Source: Pseudomonas sp. C2B4
GTDB lineage: Bacteria; Pseudomonadota; Gammaproteobacteria; Pseudomonadales; Pseudomonadaceae
Assembly: GCF_013359695.1 (NCBI RefSeq)
Contig: NZ_JABFMU010000005.1
Location: forward strand, 1 to 64,000
DNA: 64,000 nt
Direction: 5' to 3'
Position numbers and translations under genes: made by a program. The notes under the pieces were generated by a model. That model made no database searches and had not been told where the DNA came from. It was given only the letters and a program-made list of their open reading frames with translations. How positions within the stretch are numbered: position 1 is the stretch's first letter; every line of letters begins with the position of its first letter. Shown here one piece after another: positions 34,054 through 41,880 of this stretch.

Positions 34054-35763
34054 ATGTCCCTTCCTCTGCATTTCCTTCGTCCGGCTGCCCAGGGTTTCGC
34101 CGTCGGGTTGTTGCTGGCGATTGCCGGTTGTGGCGTTTCGTCAAAACCCGAGTCTGCGGCGGTGCCGCCACCGGCCCCCGCTGAACTGAAAACCGAAGCC
34201 GTGACGCAGCCCGAATCCATCAGGGCTGACAGGGCGATGGCCAAACGCAACGTGGGGGCAGCCCCCATGGCCAGTTACGCGCCGATGCCGGCCGGTGAAA
34301 CTTATCCACAGGGCTATCGCGACGAACAGCGCGAGCAATACCAGACCCTGGCCGACAACCCGATCCACAGCGTCGCCGAAGCGCCGGTCTCGACCTTCAG
34401 TGCTGACGTCGACACGGGCGCCTACGCCAACGTCCGCCGCTTGCTCAATCAGGGACGGCTGCCACCGGAAGGCGCGGTGCGGTTGGAGGAGATGGTCAAT
34501 TACTTCCCTTACGACTACGCGTTGCCCACCGATGGCTCGCCTTTCGGCGTGACCACCGAACTGGCGGCGTCGCCGTGGAACCCGCATACCCGCCTGCTGC
34601 GTATCGGCATCAAGGCGTCGGACCGTGCGGTGGCGGAACTGGCCCCGGCGAACTTGGTATTTCTGGTGGACGTGTCCGGGTCAATGGACCGTCGCGAGGG
34701 TTTGCCGCTGGTCAAAAGCACGCTGAAATTGCTGGTCGATCAACTGCGCGAGCAGGATCGGGTGTCGCTGGTGGTCTATGCCGGCGAATCCCGCGTGGTG
34801 CTTGAGCCTACTTCCGGACGGGAAAAAGCGAAGATTCGGAGCGCCATCGACCAATTGACGGCAGGCGGCTCCACCGCCGGTGCCTCGGGCATCGAACTGG
34901 CTTATCAACAGGCGCAACAGGCTTTTATCCCCAAAGGCATCAACCGCGTGCTGCTGGCCACCGACGGTGACTTCAACGTCGGCATCAGCGACTTCGACAG
35001 ACTCAAGCAAATGGCTGTGGATAAACGCAAGACCGGCGTATCCCTGACCACTCTGGGTTTTGGTGTGGATAACTACAATGAACACCTGATGGAACAACTG
35101 GCCGATGCCGGCGATGGCAACTATGCCTACATCGACAACCTGCGCGAGGCGCGCAAGGTGCTGGTGGATCAACTCGGCTCGACCCTCGCCGTGGTGGCGA
35201 AAAACGTGAAGCTGCAAGTCGAGTTCAACCCGACGCAAGTCAGTGAATATCGCCTGCTGGGCTATGAAAACCGAGCGTTGAAGCGTGAGGATTTCAGTAA
35301 CGACAAGGTCGATGCCGGTGAAATCGGGGCAGGGCATACGGTGACGGCGCTGTACGAAATTGTCCCCACGGGCGAGAAGGGGTGGCTGGAGCCGTTGCGC
35401 TACGGTAAAGCGAACGCTGCGGTTTCCGAGAAGAGTGGGGAATTGGCGATGCTGCGTGTGCGATATCAACTGCCGGAAGGTGGGAATAGTCGCCTGATCG
35501 AGCGGCCCATCACGGATAGCGCGAAACCGGCCAGTGATGACCTGCGCTTTGCCGCCGCGGTCGCCGCGTTTTCCCAGCAGCTCAAGGAGGGTCGCTATAC
35601 CGGCGAATTCAGCCTCAAGGACACCGAAGCGCTGGCCCGTGGCGCACGGGGCGAAGACCGCTTCGGCCTGCGCAGCGAGTTCGTGCAGTTGGTGGAACTG
35701 GCTCAGAGCCTGCGCACCACCACGGCGTCGAATCCAACAGTCACTGAACGACGGATTGAATAG
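34054..35763 (+). CDS. VWA-domain lipoprotein (YfbK-like)
   Basis: 569 residues. A lipoprotein signal ends at LLLAIAGC. There is a proline-rich linker (about 29-50), an N-terminal VWA-associated domain (TLADNPIHSVAEAPVSTFSADVDTGAYANVRRLLNQG), a von Willebrand A domain with a MIDAS site (FLVDVSGSMD; LLATDGDFNVG) and a C-terminal DUF3520-type domain (VKLQVEFNPTQVSEYRLLGYENR). YfbK proteins bind metals and partners at the outer or inner membrane. It is co-transcribed with an ECF sigma factor (1-base overlap), suggesting envelope signalling. GAGG precedes ATG 34054. Confidence 0.92.
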   Translation: MSLPLHFLRPAAQGFAVGLLLAIAGCGVSSKPESAAVPPPAPAELKTEAVTQPESIRADRAMAKRNVGAAPMASYAPMPAGETYPQGYRDEQREQYQTLADNPIHSVAEAPVSTFSADVDTGAYANVRRLLNQGRLPPEGAVRLEEMVNYFPYDYALPTDGSPFGVTTELAASPWNPHTRLLRIGIKASDRAVAELAPANLVFLVDVSGSMDRREGLPLVKSTLKLLVDQLREQDRVSLVVYAGESRVVLEPTSGREKAKIRSAIDQLTAGGSTAGASGIELAYQQAQQAFIPKGINRVLLATDGDFNVGISDFDRLKQMAVDKRKTGVSLTTLGFGVDNYNEHLMEQLADAGDGNYAYIDNLREARKVLVDQLGSTLAVVAKNVKLQVEFNPTQVSEYRLLGYENRALKREDFSNDKVDAGEIGAGHTVTALYEIVPTGEKGWLEPLRYGKANAAVSEKSGELAMLRVRYQLPEGGNSRLIERPITDSAKPASDDLRFAAAVAAFSQQLKEGRYTGEFSLKDTEALARGARGEDRFGLRSEFVQLVELAQSLRTTTASNPTVTERRIE

Positions 35764-36374
35764 TGAGCCGACTCAAGGGGTTCATCAGCCAGCTGTTTGC
35801 GCCTGCAAACAGCCTTGAGGCCAGCAGCGACGAATCGCTGCTGGCCCGATATCGCGAGGGTGACGGCGCGGCGTTCGAGATCCTGTACACGCGCCATCGC
35901 CAGGGGTTGTACCGGTTTCTGCTGGGGCTCAGCGGCAGCGCGGAACGGGCCGAGGAGGTGTATCAGGAAACCTGGCTGAGCCTGATCCGCAGCGGCAGCC
36001 AGCCACAAGGTCGAGCGACATTTCGTACGTGGCTGTACCAGATTGCCCGCAACCGCTTGATCGATCACTGGCGCAAGCACGGTGCTCATCAACCGTTGCA
36101 CGACAGTTACGACGAACAGGCCCATGCTTTGGCCGACGATGCATCCGATCCCGAACAACTGCTGAGCCTGAGCCGCGACAACCAGCGCCTGGAAGCCGCC
36201 CTGCAAATGTTGCCCGCCGATCAGCGCGAAGTGTTCCTGCTGCGCGCCTACAGCGATCTCGACCTGCCGCAGATTGCCACCCTTACCGAAACACCGCTGG
36301 AAACGGTCAAAAGCCGTTTGCGCTACGCCCAGCAAAAACTGCGTCGGCTGCTGGCCGAGGAGGTACTGACATGA
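35763..36374 (+). CDS. ECF-type RNA polymerase sigma factor
   Basis: 203 residues from GTG 35763, which shares one base with the VWA stop. Sigma region 2 (DESLLARYREGDGAAFEILYTRHRQGLYRFLLGLSG...AEEVYQETWLSLIR) and region 4 (LEAALQMLPADQREVFLLRAYSDLDLPQIATLTETPLETVKSRLRYAQQKLR) are complete. The adjacent membrane protein, overlapping by ATGA, is the likely regulator. The VWA-ECF-membrane protein arrangement recurs in Pseudomonas. Confidence 0.93.
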   Translation: MSRLKGFISQLFAPANSLEASSDESLLARYREGDGAAFEILYTRHRQGLYRFLLGLSGSAERAEEVYQETWLSLIRSGSQPQGRATFRTWLYQIARNRLIDHWRKHGAHQPLHDSYDEQAHALADDASDPEQLLSLSRDNQRLEAALQMLPADQREVFLLRAYSDLDLPQIATLTETPLETVKSRLRYAQQKLRRLLAEEVLT

Positions 36375-36982
36375 CTGACGCCCGCCAGACACCGCCAGAA
36401 CAGGTCGTTGAACACTATCGAAAGCATGGAAGCGGCGAACCACCGGCCCACCTCGATGCCTTCATCCTGGCTGCCGCGCAGCGCGAGGCCCCGACGCCGA
36501 AGCCGAACCTTTGGCAGCGCTGGGTTCGCGCCTGCCAACAGCCCCGCTGGCAAGTGGCATTCGCCAGCCTCGTCGGCGTCGCGTTGATGCTGGCGCTGGT
36601 GCAACGCACGCCGGAAGTGCCGAGCTACGATTTCGCGCCTGCGCCCAAATCCTCCGCGCCGGTTTCCAAACAAGAGGCCGAACCGGCAGCTGCCCGTTCG
36701 CTCGCCGCCCCGGCCGGGGCAATGCCTGCTCCAGCGGCGCCCATGGCGGAAATGGCAGCCCCCGCACAGCGCGAATCCTTCAGCGCCGACATGGCTGACG
36801 AAGCCAAAGTCAGCAAGCGCGCAGCGGCACCGGTGAAGTCTCTGGATGAACAACTGCGGGAAGTCCTGCGCCTGCAAAAAACCGGACAGACCCAAGCGGC
36901 AAACAAACTGCTGGCCGACCTGCACAAACGCTATCCCGACGAAAACCTCACCACCCGACTCAAGGCCCTGCAAAAAAACTGA
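36371..36982 (+). CDS. single-pass membrane protein, putative anti-sigma partner of the ECF factor
   Basis: 203 residues. A cytoplasmic N terminus (EQVVEHYRKHGSGEPPAHLDAFILAAAQ) resembles the short sigma-binding segment of some anti-sigma factors. One membrane segment follows (about 62-80, VAFASLVGVALMLALV), then a long Pro/Ala-rich periplasmic linker and a helical end (LDEQLREVLRLQKTGQTQAANKLLADLHKRYPDENL). It overlaps the sigma gene by ATGA. An anti-sigma function is inferred from position and topology; no ZAS motif is visible. Confidence 0.75.
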   Translation: MTDARQTPPEQVVEHYRKHGSGEPPAHLDAFILAAAQREAPTPKPNLWQRWVRACQQPRWQVAFASLVGVALMLALVQRTPEVPSYDFAPAPKSSAPVSKQEAEPAAARSLAAPAGAMPAPAAPMAEMAAPAQRESFSADMADEAKVSKRAAAPVKSLDEQLREVLRLQKTGQTQAANKLLADLHKRYPDENLTTRLKALQKN

Positions 36983-37063
36983 CCCAACCAACCCGCGGCG
37001 ATTTGGCATCCGCGCCCGAAAGCGCGCACTATCAAGCCATCGCCGATGGGGTTGGAGGAAACC

Positions 37064-37273
37064 GTGGCAAAAAAAATCGACCGCATCGCCCAAATGCTCA
37101 ACTGCCCGGAAAAGGGCGAAGAGCTACGGCGCGCGATTACTGAGAGTCGTAAGGATTTTCTGCTGAATCAGCCGGAAGAAGGTGATGCAGAGGAAGAAGA
37201 CGTTCTTGAAGAGGAATTCTTCGAGGACGACGAGGATGATGAGTACGACGAGTTTGATTGGACGACGGAATAA
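37064..37273 (+). CDS. small acidic-tail protein
   Basis: 69 residues from GTG 37064, preferred over ATG 37046 because TTGGAGGAA ends just before it. The N-terminal third is basic/helical (AKKIDRIAQMLNCPEKGEELRRAI), and the last 35 residues are almost entirely Asp/Glu. The family is unknown to me; it could be a nucleic-acid mimic or chaperone-like peptide. A terminator follows at once. Confidence 0.72.
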   Translation: MAKKIDRIAQMLNCPEKGEELRRAITESRKDFLLNQPEEGDAEEEDVLEEEFFEDDEDDEYDEFDWTTE

Positions 37274-37297
37274 AAAACCGCTTTGGCGGTTTTTTTG
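37274..37297 (+). terminator. rho-independent terminator
   Basis: AAAAACCGC-TTTG-GCGGTTTTTTT starts right after the stop of the acidic-tail gene. Confidence 0.93.
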
Positions 37298-37541
37298 TGG
37301 GCCACAAAAATGCCCCAGCCCCATCAGACCTGATGGCGTTCTCGTTTCGATAGATAGTACAGCCGGCTTTGCTGAAATCATGTTCGCGCAAATTTTTGCG
37401 CGGGCAGAGTTTGGGGCAAAGCCGCTTGCCACAGTAATTGCGTTCAAGCTGAACAAGACAGCTGAAAGATGAAGTCAGGGCTGCTGAAGAACTTTCCAGT
37501 CATGGTTTCAAGACGATTGACCTGCTCTGGCGATAAGTCGT
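37298..37541. other. intergenic spacer downstream of the bacteriocin locus
   Basis: No gene or clear signal. It includes short palindromic GCGCAAATTTTTGCGC at about 37385-37400. It may be degenerated remains of the second bacteriocin gene, but no further match could be read. Confidence 0.4.
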
Positions 37542-37610
37542 GTCGTCGGTGGTGATGCCTTCTCCGGGTAGGACTTCGAGCTGACTGTCTGTGTTTTCCG
37601 GGATCGGGTG
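37542..37610 (-). pseudogene. relic of a second S-type bacteriocin gene
   Basis: Read on the minus strand these 69 bases encode HPIPENTDSQLEVLPGEG + ITTDD. The intact bacteriocin upstream has HPIPENTDSQLNGLPGED + ITTDD near residue 308. After this the frame diverges and stops at about 37508. It begins 6 bases beyond the immunity gene stop. A leftover of module exchange or gene duplication in the pyocin-S domain. Confidence 0.82.
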
Positions 37611-37616
37611 ACTCTG

Positions 37617-37856
37617 CTATGCCCGTACTCCGATGAATAGCTCCAATTCTTTCGGTAACGACTGTTGGATCGCAATTTCCAATTGTTGGACCTGTCCGTC
37701 GGTTAGCGGAAGTTCGCCGTTAGCTTCCGCCGCCAAGCTATCCCAACCCAATATGCCCATTACCGCTTGCTCAAATTCAGGACTAACGTCGAGCTCAAAC
37801 TTGATCGAATCGTCTTCGTTTTTGCCTGCAAGAAAGCCCGTAATCTCTAAAAACAT
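37617..37856 (-). CDS. probable bacteriocin immunity protein
   Basis: 79 residues, acidic (FLAGKNEDDSIKFELDVSPEFEQAVMGILGWDSL), starting 15 bases after the bacteriocin stop with GGAG ahead of ATG. Size, charge and position fit a cognate immunity protein that neutralises the toxin in the producing cell. It does not look like the colicin E3 immunity protein Im3, so it may be a different immunity family. Assignment is by context. Confidence 0.75.
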   Translation of the reverse strand: MFLEITGFLAGKNEDDSIKFELDVSPEFEQAVMGILGWDSLAAEANGELPLTDGQVQQLEIAIQQSLPKELELFIGVRA

Positions 37857-37871
37857 TATTGCTCTCCGATA

Positions 37872-39155
37872 TCACTTTGTTGTGGTTCGCCCTGGTTCAG
37901 CATCCTTTGTACGTTCTCCCGTTTCGGGGTTGAACTCTCCCAGATGCTTACCTTGCTTGTCGTAGAGTTCAATTCTGCCGTTCTCATAATCCCATTCATA
38001 AATTTTGCCCTTGCGATCTTTCCAGCGACTTCGCTTTTTGCCTCCCCCTTGGACACTCGACATTTGTTTTGCGCGTGTGGCATCTGGGAAGGCAGTCAGT
38101 GTTTTGGGGGCGGGATGGTAGCTATGATCGCCACCGACAGGCCGAGCAAACACCAAATACATCGACTTCAGCCCGGTGTCCGCTGGAAACACCAGAATAC
38201 AGTCGTCGGTCGTTATGTCTTCGCCGGGGAGGCCATTGAGTTGACTGTCTGTATTTTCCGGGATCGGGTGTACCAGGATGGTGCTGAACTGTTCACTGCT
38301 GCTGTCGGGATAGATCAGTGGTGGCATCTGCCCCAGTGGTCCGCTCTGGGGTGTCCACATAATAGTTATGCCGTTGAGCTTGGCCTCCAACGCGGTTTTA
38401 TCGGCGTTCCAGGTGGCTTGCACCGTGCGTACGGTGTCGTCGCCTGATGCGGTGGTGTGGATGCCGTAGACCTGTAGTACGCCGTCGGCATCGCGACGAA
38501 ACTGAAAACGTACACGGGTGGGTGCGCGGGTCATGCTGCGCAGCTGACTGTCAGTGTGAAGCGTTCCATCGCCCATCTTGGTCGGAAGCATACCCAGTAT
38601 GAAAACACTGGCGGGCCCGCCTGCACCGCGTATTGCCCAATTGAGACGCTGTTGCAGAATGCCGCCACCGGCCATGCGACCTAGCGCCAGATCGGCGCCG
38701 AGAGCCGTCGCTATGGCGGTGCGGGCGGAAGGAAAAAGCATGGCGCCGGCAACCATTACCTTGCCGAAGTTCGAAGCGGGCTCCGCAGTGGTGCCGGCGT
38801 CGGTGCGGCACCAGTTCTCTGGGATGCAGGATTTGGCAAAGACCTGATCGTCGCGAGACTTGGCCTGTGGCCATGGATCTTTTGGGGGGATATAGATTGG
38901 TTCAGGCGCTGGCGCCAGCCTAGCGATGAAGCCACCGCCTGAACTGGCAAAGCGTTCCTTTACCAGCAACAAATCACCCTTGCGGACGGCCTCGACAATT
39001 TCGCTGACGCTGTCGAAGCGGGATGAGCTCCCAAAATGAGCGAGTCCTGCGATGTTGTGGCGACCTCGCATCAGCGCGTCGTTGACCAACCGGGCTGCGG
39101 TGTTGGGGCTTTCAGTTTGTTCAAAGCCCTTGTCGACATTCCTTATCAAACGCAT
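37872..39155 (-). CDS. S-type bacteriocin with colicin E3-like RNase domain
   Basis: 427 residues from ATG 39155 (AAGGGA upstream). Residues about 1-130 are unassigned. Residues 140-345 form a pyocin-S/colicin translocation-type domain (SARTAIATALGADLALGRMAGGGILQQRLNWAIRGAG). The C-terminal 58 residues match the 16S-rRNA-cleaving cytotoxic domain of colicin E3/cloacin (GGGKKRSRWKDRKGKIYEWD, HLGEFNPETGE), preceded by HSYHPAPKT as in E3. The E3 catalytic Asp and Glu are kept (Asp 389, Glu 396), but the position of the catalytic His is Asn 392. No TonB box or receptor domain is evident, and it is shorter than typical pyocins. Confidence 0.87.
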   Translation of the reverse strand: MRLIRNVDKGFEQTESPNTAARLVNDALMRGRHNIAGLAHFGSSSRFDSVSEIVEAVRKGDLLLVKERFASSGGGFIARLAPAPEPIYIPPKDPWPQAKSRDDQVFAKSCIPENWCRTDAGTTAEPASNFGKVMVAGAMLFPSARTAIATALGADLALGRMAGGGILQQRLNWAIRGAGGPASVFILGMLPTKMGDGTLHTDSQLRSMTRAPTRVRFQFRRDADGVLQVYGIHTTASGDDTVRTVQATWNADKTALEAKLNGITIMWTPQSGPLGQMPPLIYPDSSSEQFSTILVHPIPENTDSQLNGLPGEDITTDDCILVFPADTGLKSMYLVFARPVGGDHSYHPAPKTLTAFPDATRAKQMSSVQGGGKKRSRWKDRKGKIYEWDYENGRIELYDKQGKHLGEFNPETGERTKDAEPGRTTTK

Positions 39156-39306
39156 GGCGTTCCCTTTGGTTCGGTCCTCGGGGAGGCATTCTGGAGAGCG
39201 TGAAGTACGGCGGGAAAAAAATAGTTTTGCGGTATTTGTCCGAGTCGGGGGGGCGGTTTGATTGAGCGATTGAGTGTTTGAGTCGTGCTCTCTGATGTAC
39301 CACCCA

Positions 39307-39343
39307 CAAAAAAGCCCCAGGCCCAGCGGCCCCGAGGCTTTCT
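39307..39343 (-). terminator. decayed terminator of the truncated tRNA copy
   Basis: On the minus strand, AAGCCTCGGGGCC and GGCCTGGGGCTTTTTT form an imperfect stem with a T run. It is placed as the terminator at 41408-41440 is relative to the intact tRNA-Arg. Confidence 0.65.
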
Positions 39344-39355
39344 CACGTCTATTCA

Positions 39356-39384
39356 TGGCGTATCAGGCGGGATTCGAACCCACG
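39356..39384 (-). pseudogene. truncated tRNA-Arg copy (3' end only)
   Basis: 29 bases match the CCA end, acceptor strand and T-arm of the tRNA-Arg at 41455 with two changes (CAGGCGGGATTCGAACCCACG identical). The anticodon arm, D-arm and 5' acceptor are missing. It lies 2.1 kb from the intact gene with the chemoreceptor between them. Confidence 0.85.
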
Positions 39385-39500
39385 CTCGCGGGGGATCCTT
39401 CCGCGTCTAGAAAAACGAACAAAGATGTTCAGTATTTTATTCAGTCGGTCGATATAGCTCGTGCCAATCAACAATAACGCCTTCGTGGACACGACCCGTT
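39385..39500 (+). promoter_or_regulatory. chemoreceptor upstream region
   Basis: Short leader between the tRNA relic and the receptor start, AT-rich at 39415-39450 (CAAAGATGTTCAGTATTTTATTC). No specific operator recognised. Confidence 0.35.
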
Positions 39501-41390
39501 ATGAATAAAAACCTCCGATTCAGCCACAAGATCCTTTTTGCGGCGTCGCTGATCGTGGTAGTCGCCTTCGCGCTATTCACGCTGTACAACGACTACCTCC
39601 AGCGCAACGCCATTCGCAAGGATCTGGAAAACAACCTACATGAAATGGGTGAAGTCACTGCGGCCAACATCAAGAACTGGTTTGATGGTCGCACCTTGCT
39701 GGTTGAAAACCTGGCGCAAAACGCGGCCTTGAACCCGGAGATGGCCAGCATCACCACGTTGATGGCGCAGAAAACGCTGGTGTCGAGCTTCCCCAGCACC
39801 TACGTCGGTACCACCAAAGGCGAGTTCGCCATCCTGCCTGATGCAAAGATGCCCGACGGGTACGATGCTCGCACACGCCCTTGGTACAAGCTTGCCGAGG
39901 CCAGCAGTACCGTCGCCATGACCGAGCCGTACGTCGAAATGGCCACTAACACGCTGGTAGTCTCCATGGTGGCGGCCATCCGCAAGTCAGGGCAGACCGT
40001 CGGGGTGATCGGCGGTGATGTGAGCTTCGGTACGTTGGTCGACATCATCAACAAACTGGATCTGGGTGGAGCGGGTTACGCCTTCATGGTCAGTTCCGAT
40101 GGCAAGGTGTTGGTCCACCCCGACAAAAACATGCAGATGAAGAGCCTGAACGACCTCTTTCCGCAGGGGACGCCACGGATCAACGGCGAGTTGACTGAAG
40201 TCCAGGCCAATGGCCAGACCCGCCTCGTCACGTTCACCCCGATCAAGGGCTTGCCTTCGGTGAACTGGTACATAGGGCTGTCCATCGACAAGGACAAGGC
40301 CTTTTCCAGGCTCAGTGAATTCCGTGCATCGGCTGTCGTTGCCACCGTGATCGCCGTGGTCTTCATCATCGCTCTGCTGGGCATGCTGATTCGTCTGCTG
40401 CTGCAACCTCTGCAGGCCATGAGCAAGGCCATGGAGGATATCGCCGAAGGTGAAGGCGACCTGACCAAACGCCTGGTCATTCATACCCAGGACGAATTTG
40501 GCATTCTCGGGAACGCCTTCAACCGCTTCGTGGAACGTATTCACACCTCGATCCGCGAAGTGTCGTCGGCCACCGAGCAGGTCAACGAAGTGGCCCTGCG
40601 TGTGGTGAGCGCATCGAACTCTTCGATGGTCAATTCCGACGAGCAGGTCAACCGCACCAACAGCGTCGCCGCCGCGATCAATCAACTGGGGGCTGCTGCC
40701 CAGGAAATCGCACATAACGCCGCACAAGCTTCGCAACACGCCAGCTCCGCCCGCCACTTGGCCGAAGAAGGCCAGCAAGTGGTCGATCGCAGCATTCAGG
40801 CCATGAACCGCCTCTCGGACCTGATCGTCACTTCCAGTTCGCACATCGAAACGCTGAACAGCAAGACCGTGAACATCGGTCAGATCCTCGAAGTGATCAC
40901 CAGCATTTCCCAGCAAACCAACCTGCTGGCGCTCAACGCGGCCATCGAAGCGGCGCGTGCTGGCGAGGCGGGTCGTGGCTTTGCCGTGGTCGCTGACGAA
41001 GTTCGCAATCTGGCCCACCGCACCCAGGAATCGGCGCAGCAAGTGCAGAACATGATCGAGGAGCTGCAAGTCGGCGCCCGTGAATCGGTCAATACCATGG
41101 GCGAAAGCCAGCGCCACAGCCAGGACAGCGTGTCGATTGCCAACCAGGCGGGCGAGCGCCTGGGCAGCGTGACCCAGCGCATCGGTGAAATCGACGGGAT
41201 GAACCAGTCGGTGGCCACCGCCACTGAAGAGCAGACGGCCGTGGTTGACTCGATCAACATGGACATTAATGAGATCAACACGCTGAACCAGGAAGGCATG
41301 CAGAACCTGCAGTTCACCTTGCGCGCCTGCTCGGACCTGGAACAGCAGGCCAGCCGCTTGAAGCAGTTGGTGGGCAGCTTCCGGATCTGA
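39501..41390 (+). CDS. methyl-accepting chemotaxis protein, dCache amino-acid/GABA type (PctC/McpG-like)
   Basis: 629 residues: TM1 (about 11-30), periplasmic dCache domain (about 35-275), TM2 (about 280-305), HAMP and a signalling domain with the hairpin tip ([31 protein letters not shown]). All six residues of the amino-acid-binding motif of PctA-type receptors are present at the same numbers: Tyr121, Arg126, Trp128, Tyr129, Tyr144 and Asp173. gabD-gabT lie 0.5 kb downstream, so GABA is the best guess for a ligand, as in McpG of P. putida and PctC of P. aeruginosa. It lies between an intact and a truncated tRNA-Arg. Confidence 0.93.
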   Translation: MNKNLRFSHKILFAASLIVVVAFALFTLYNDYLQRNAIRKDLENNLHEMGEVTAANIKNWFDGRTLLVENLAQNAALNPEMASITTLMAQKTLVSSFPSTYVGTTKGEFAILPDAKMPDGYDARTRPWYKLAEASSTVAMTEPYVEMATNTLVVSMVAAIRKSGQTVGVIGGDVSFGTLVDIINKLDLGGAGYAFMVSSDGKVLVHPDKNMQMKSLNDLFPQGTPRINGELTEVQANGQTRLVTFTPIKGLPSVNWYIGLSIDKDKAFSRLSEFRASAVVATVIAVVFIIALLGMLIRLLLQPLQAMSKAMEDIAEGEGDLTKRLVIHTQDEFGILGNAFNRFVERIHTSIREVSSATEQVNEVALRVVSASNSSMVNSDEQVNRTNSVAAAINQLGAAAQEIAHNAAQASQHASSARHLAEEGQQVVDRSIQAMNRLSDLIVTSSSHIETLNSKTVNIGQILEVITSISQQTNLLALNAAIEAARAGEAGRGFAVVADEVRNLAHRTQESAQQVQNMIEELQVGARESVNTMGESQRHSQDSVSIANQAGERLGSVTQRIGEIDGMNQSVATATEEQTAVVDSINMDINEINTLNQEGMQNLQFTLRACSDLEQQASRLKQLVGSFRI

Positions 41391-41407
41391 CGAATTCCAG
41401 GGGCAAC

Positions 41408-41440
41408 AAAAAAGCCCCAGACCTTGCGGTCTGGGGCTTT
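41408..41440. terminator. bidirectional terminator between chemoreceptor and tRNA-Arg
   Basis: AAAGCCCCAGACC-TTGC-GGTCTGGGGCTTT is a perfect 13-bp stem with A and T runs on the two sides. It can end both the receptor (+) and tRNA (-) transcripts. Confidence 0.92.
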
Positions 41441-41454
41441 CTCGTTCTTGCGTA

Positions 41455-41531
41455 TGGCGCACCAGGCGGGATTCGAACCCACGACCCCTGCCTTCGGAGG
41501 GCAGTACTCTATCCAGCTGAGCTACTGGTGC
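41455..41531 (-). tRNA. tRNA-Arg (anticodon CCG)
   Basis: 77 bases on the minus strand form a full cloverleaf: acceptor GCACCAG/CTGGTGC, D-arm AGCTCAGCTGGATAGAG, anticodon arm CTGCC-CTCCGAA-GGCAG with anticodon CCG, T-arm GTGGGTTCGAATCCCGC, and an encoded CCA end. A terminator follows. A truncated second copy lies at 39356. Confidence 0.96.
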
Positions 41532-41880
41532 AAGCGGGCGCCATGATACTCATATGCATGGCAGGCGTCCATGCTGCTGAATCGCTTGCTGTTTTCACAA
41601 GCGTAACCTGCGTTTGCTACGTTGATCAGAAAAAACAGGCAAATGCGGCGTTTTCGTTCTTTTTTTCGAACGCCCTATTGTCCTTTACCCCCTTTGATCC
41701 TAGGATTCGTTTGAGATTTCAAACGCTCTTGTCTGGGTGCTGAACCGCACGAGTCCAATCCGTGCGCTATTTATGTGCTTCAGCCCGGTGAATGATTTCC
41801 CTGACGGCAGCCTACTGAGGCGCCTTTCTACAATCATAATTTGCTCCGCATCCATTGCGGTGCTGTTAAGGAAAGCCGAC
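41532..41880 (+). promoter_or_regulatory. gabD upstream region
   Basis: About 350 bases without a supported gene. It holds the tRNA promoter side (41532-41560), an AT-rich stretch with GGCGTTTTCGTTC...TTCGAACGCCC (41650-41685) that can fold, and the gabD leader. A frame open from 41737 is rejected as the start because AAGGAAAG lies 7 bases before ATG 41881. Confidence 0.4.

Noticed and set aside
39156..39356. Longer N terminus for the bacteriocin reaching into the tRNA relic
   Set aside because: The added residues are encoded by the tRNA terminator and relic; ATG 39155 has a good ribosome site.
39356..41531. Reading the two tRNA-Arg ends as attL/attR of a recent genomic island
   Set aside because: The segment between them carries only a core-type chemoreceptor with no integrase; mismatches and a duplicated terminator fit an old duplication better.
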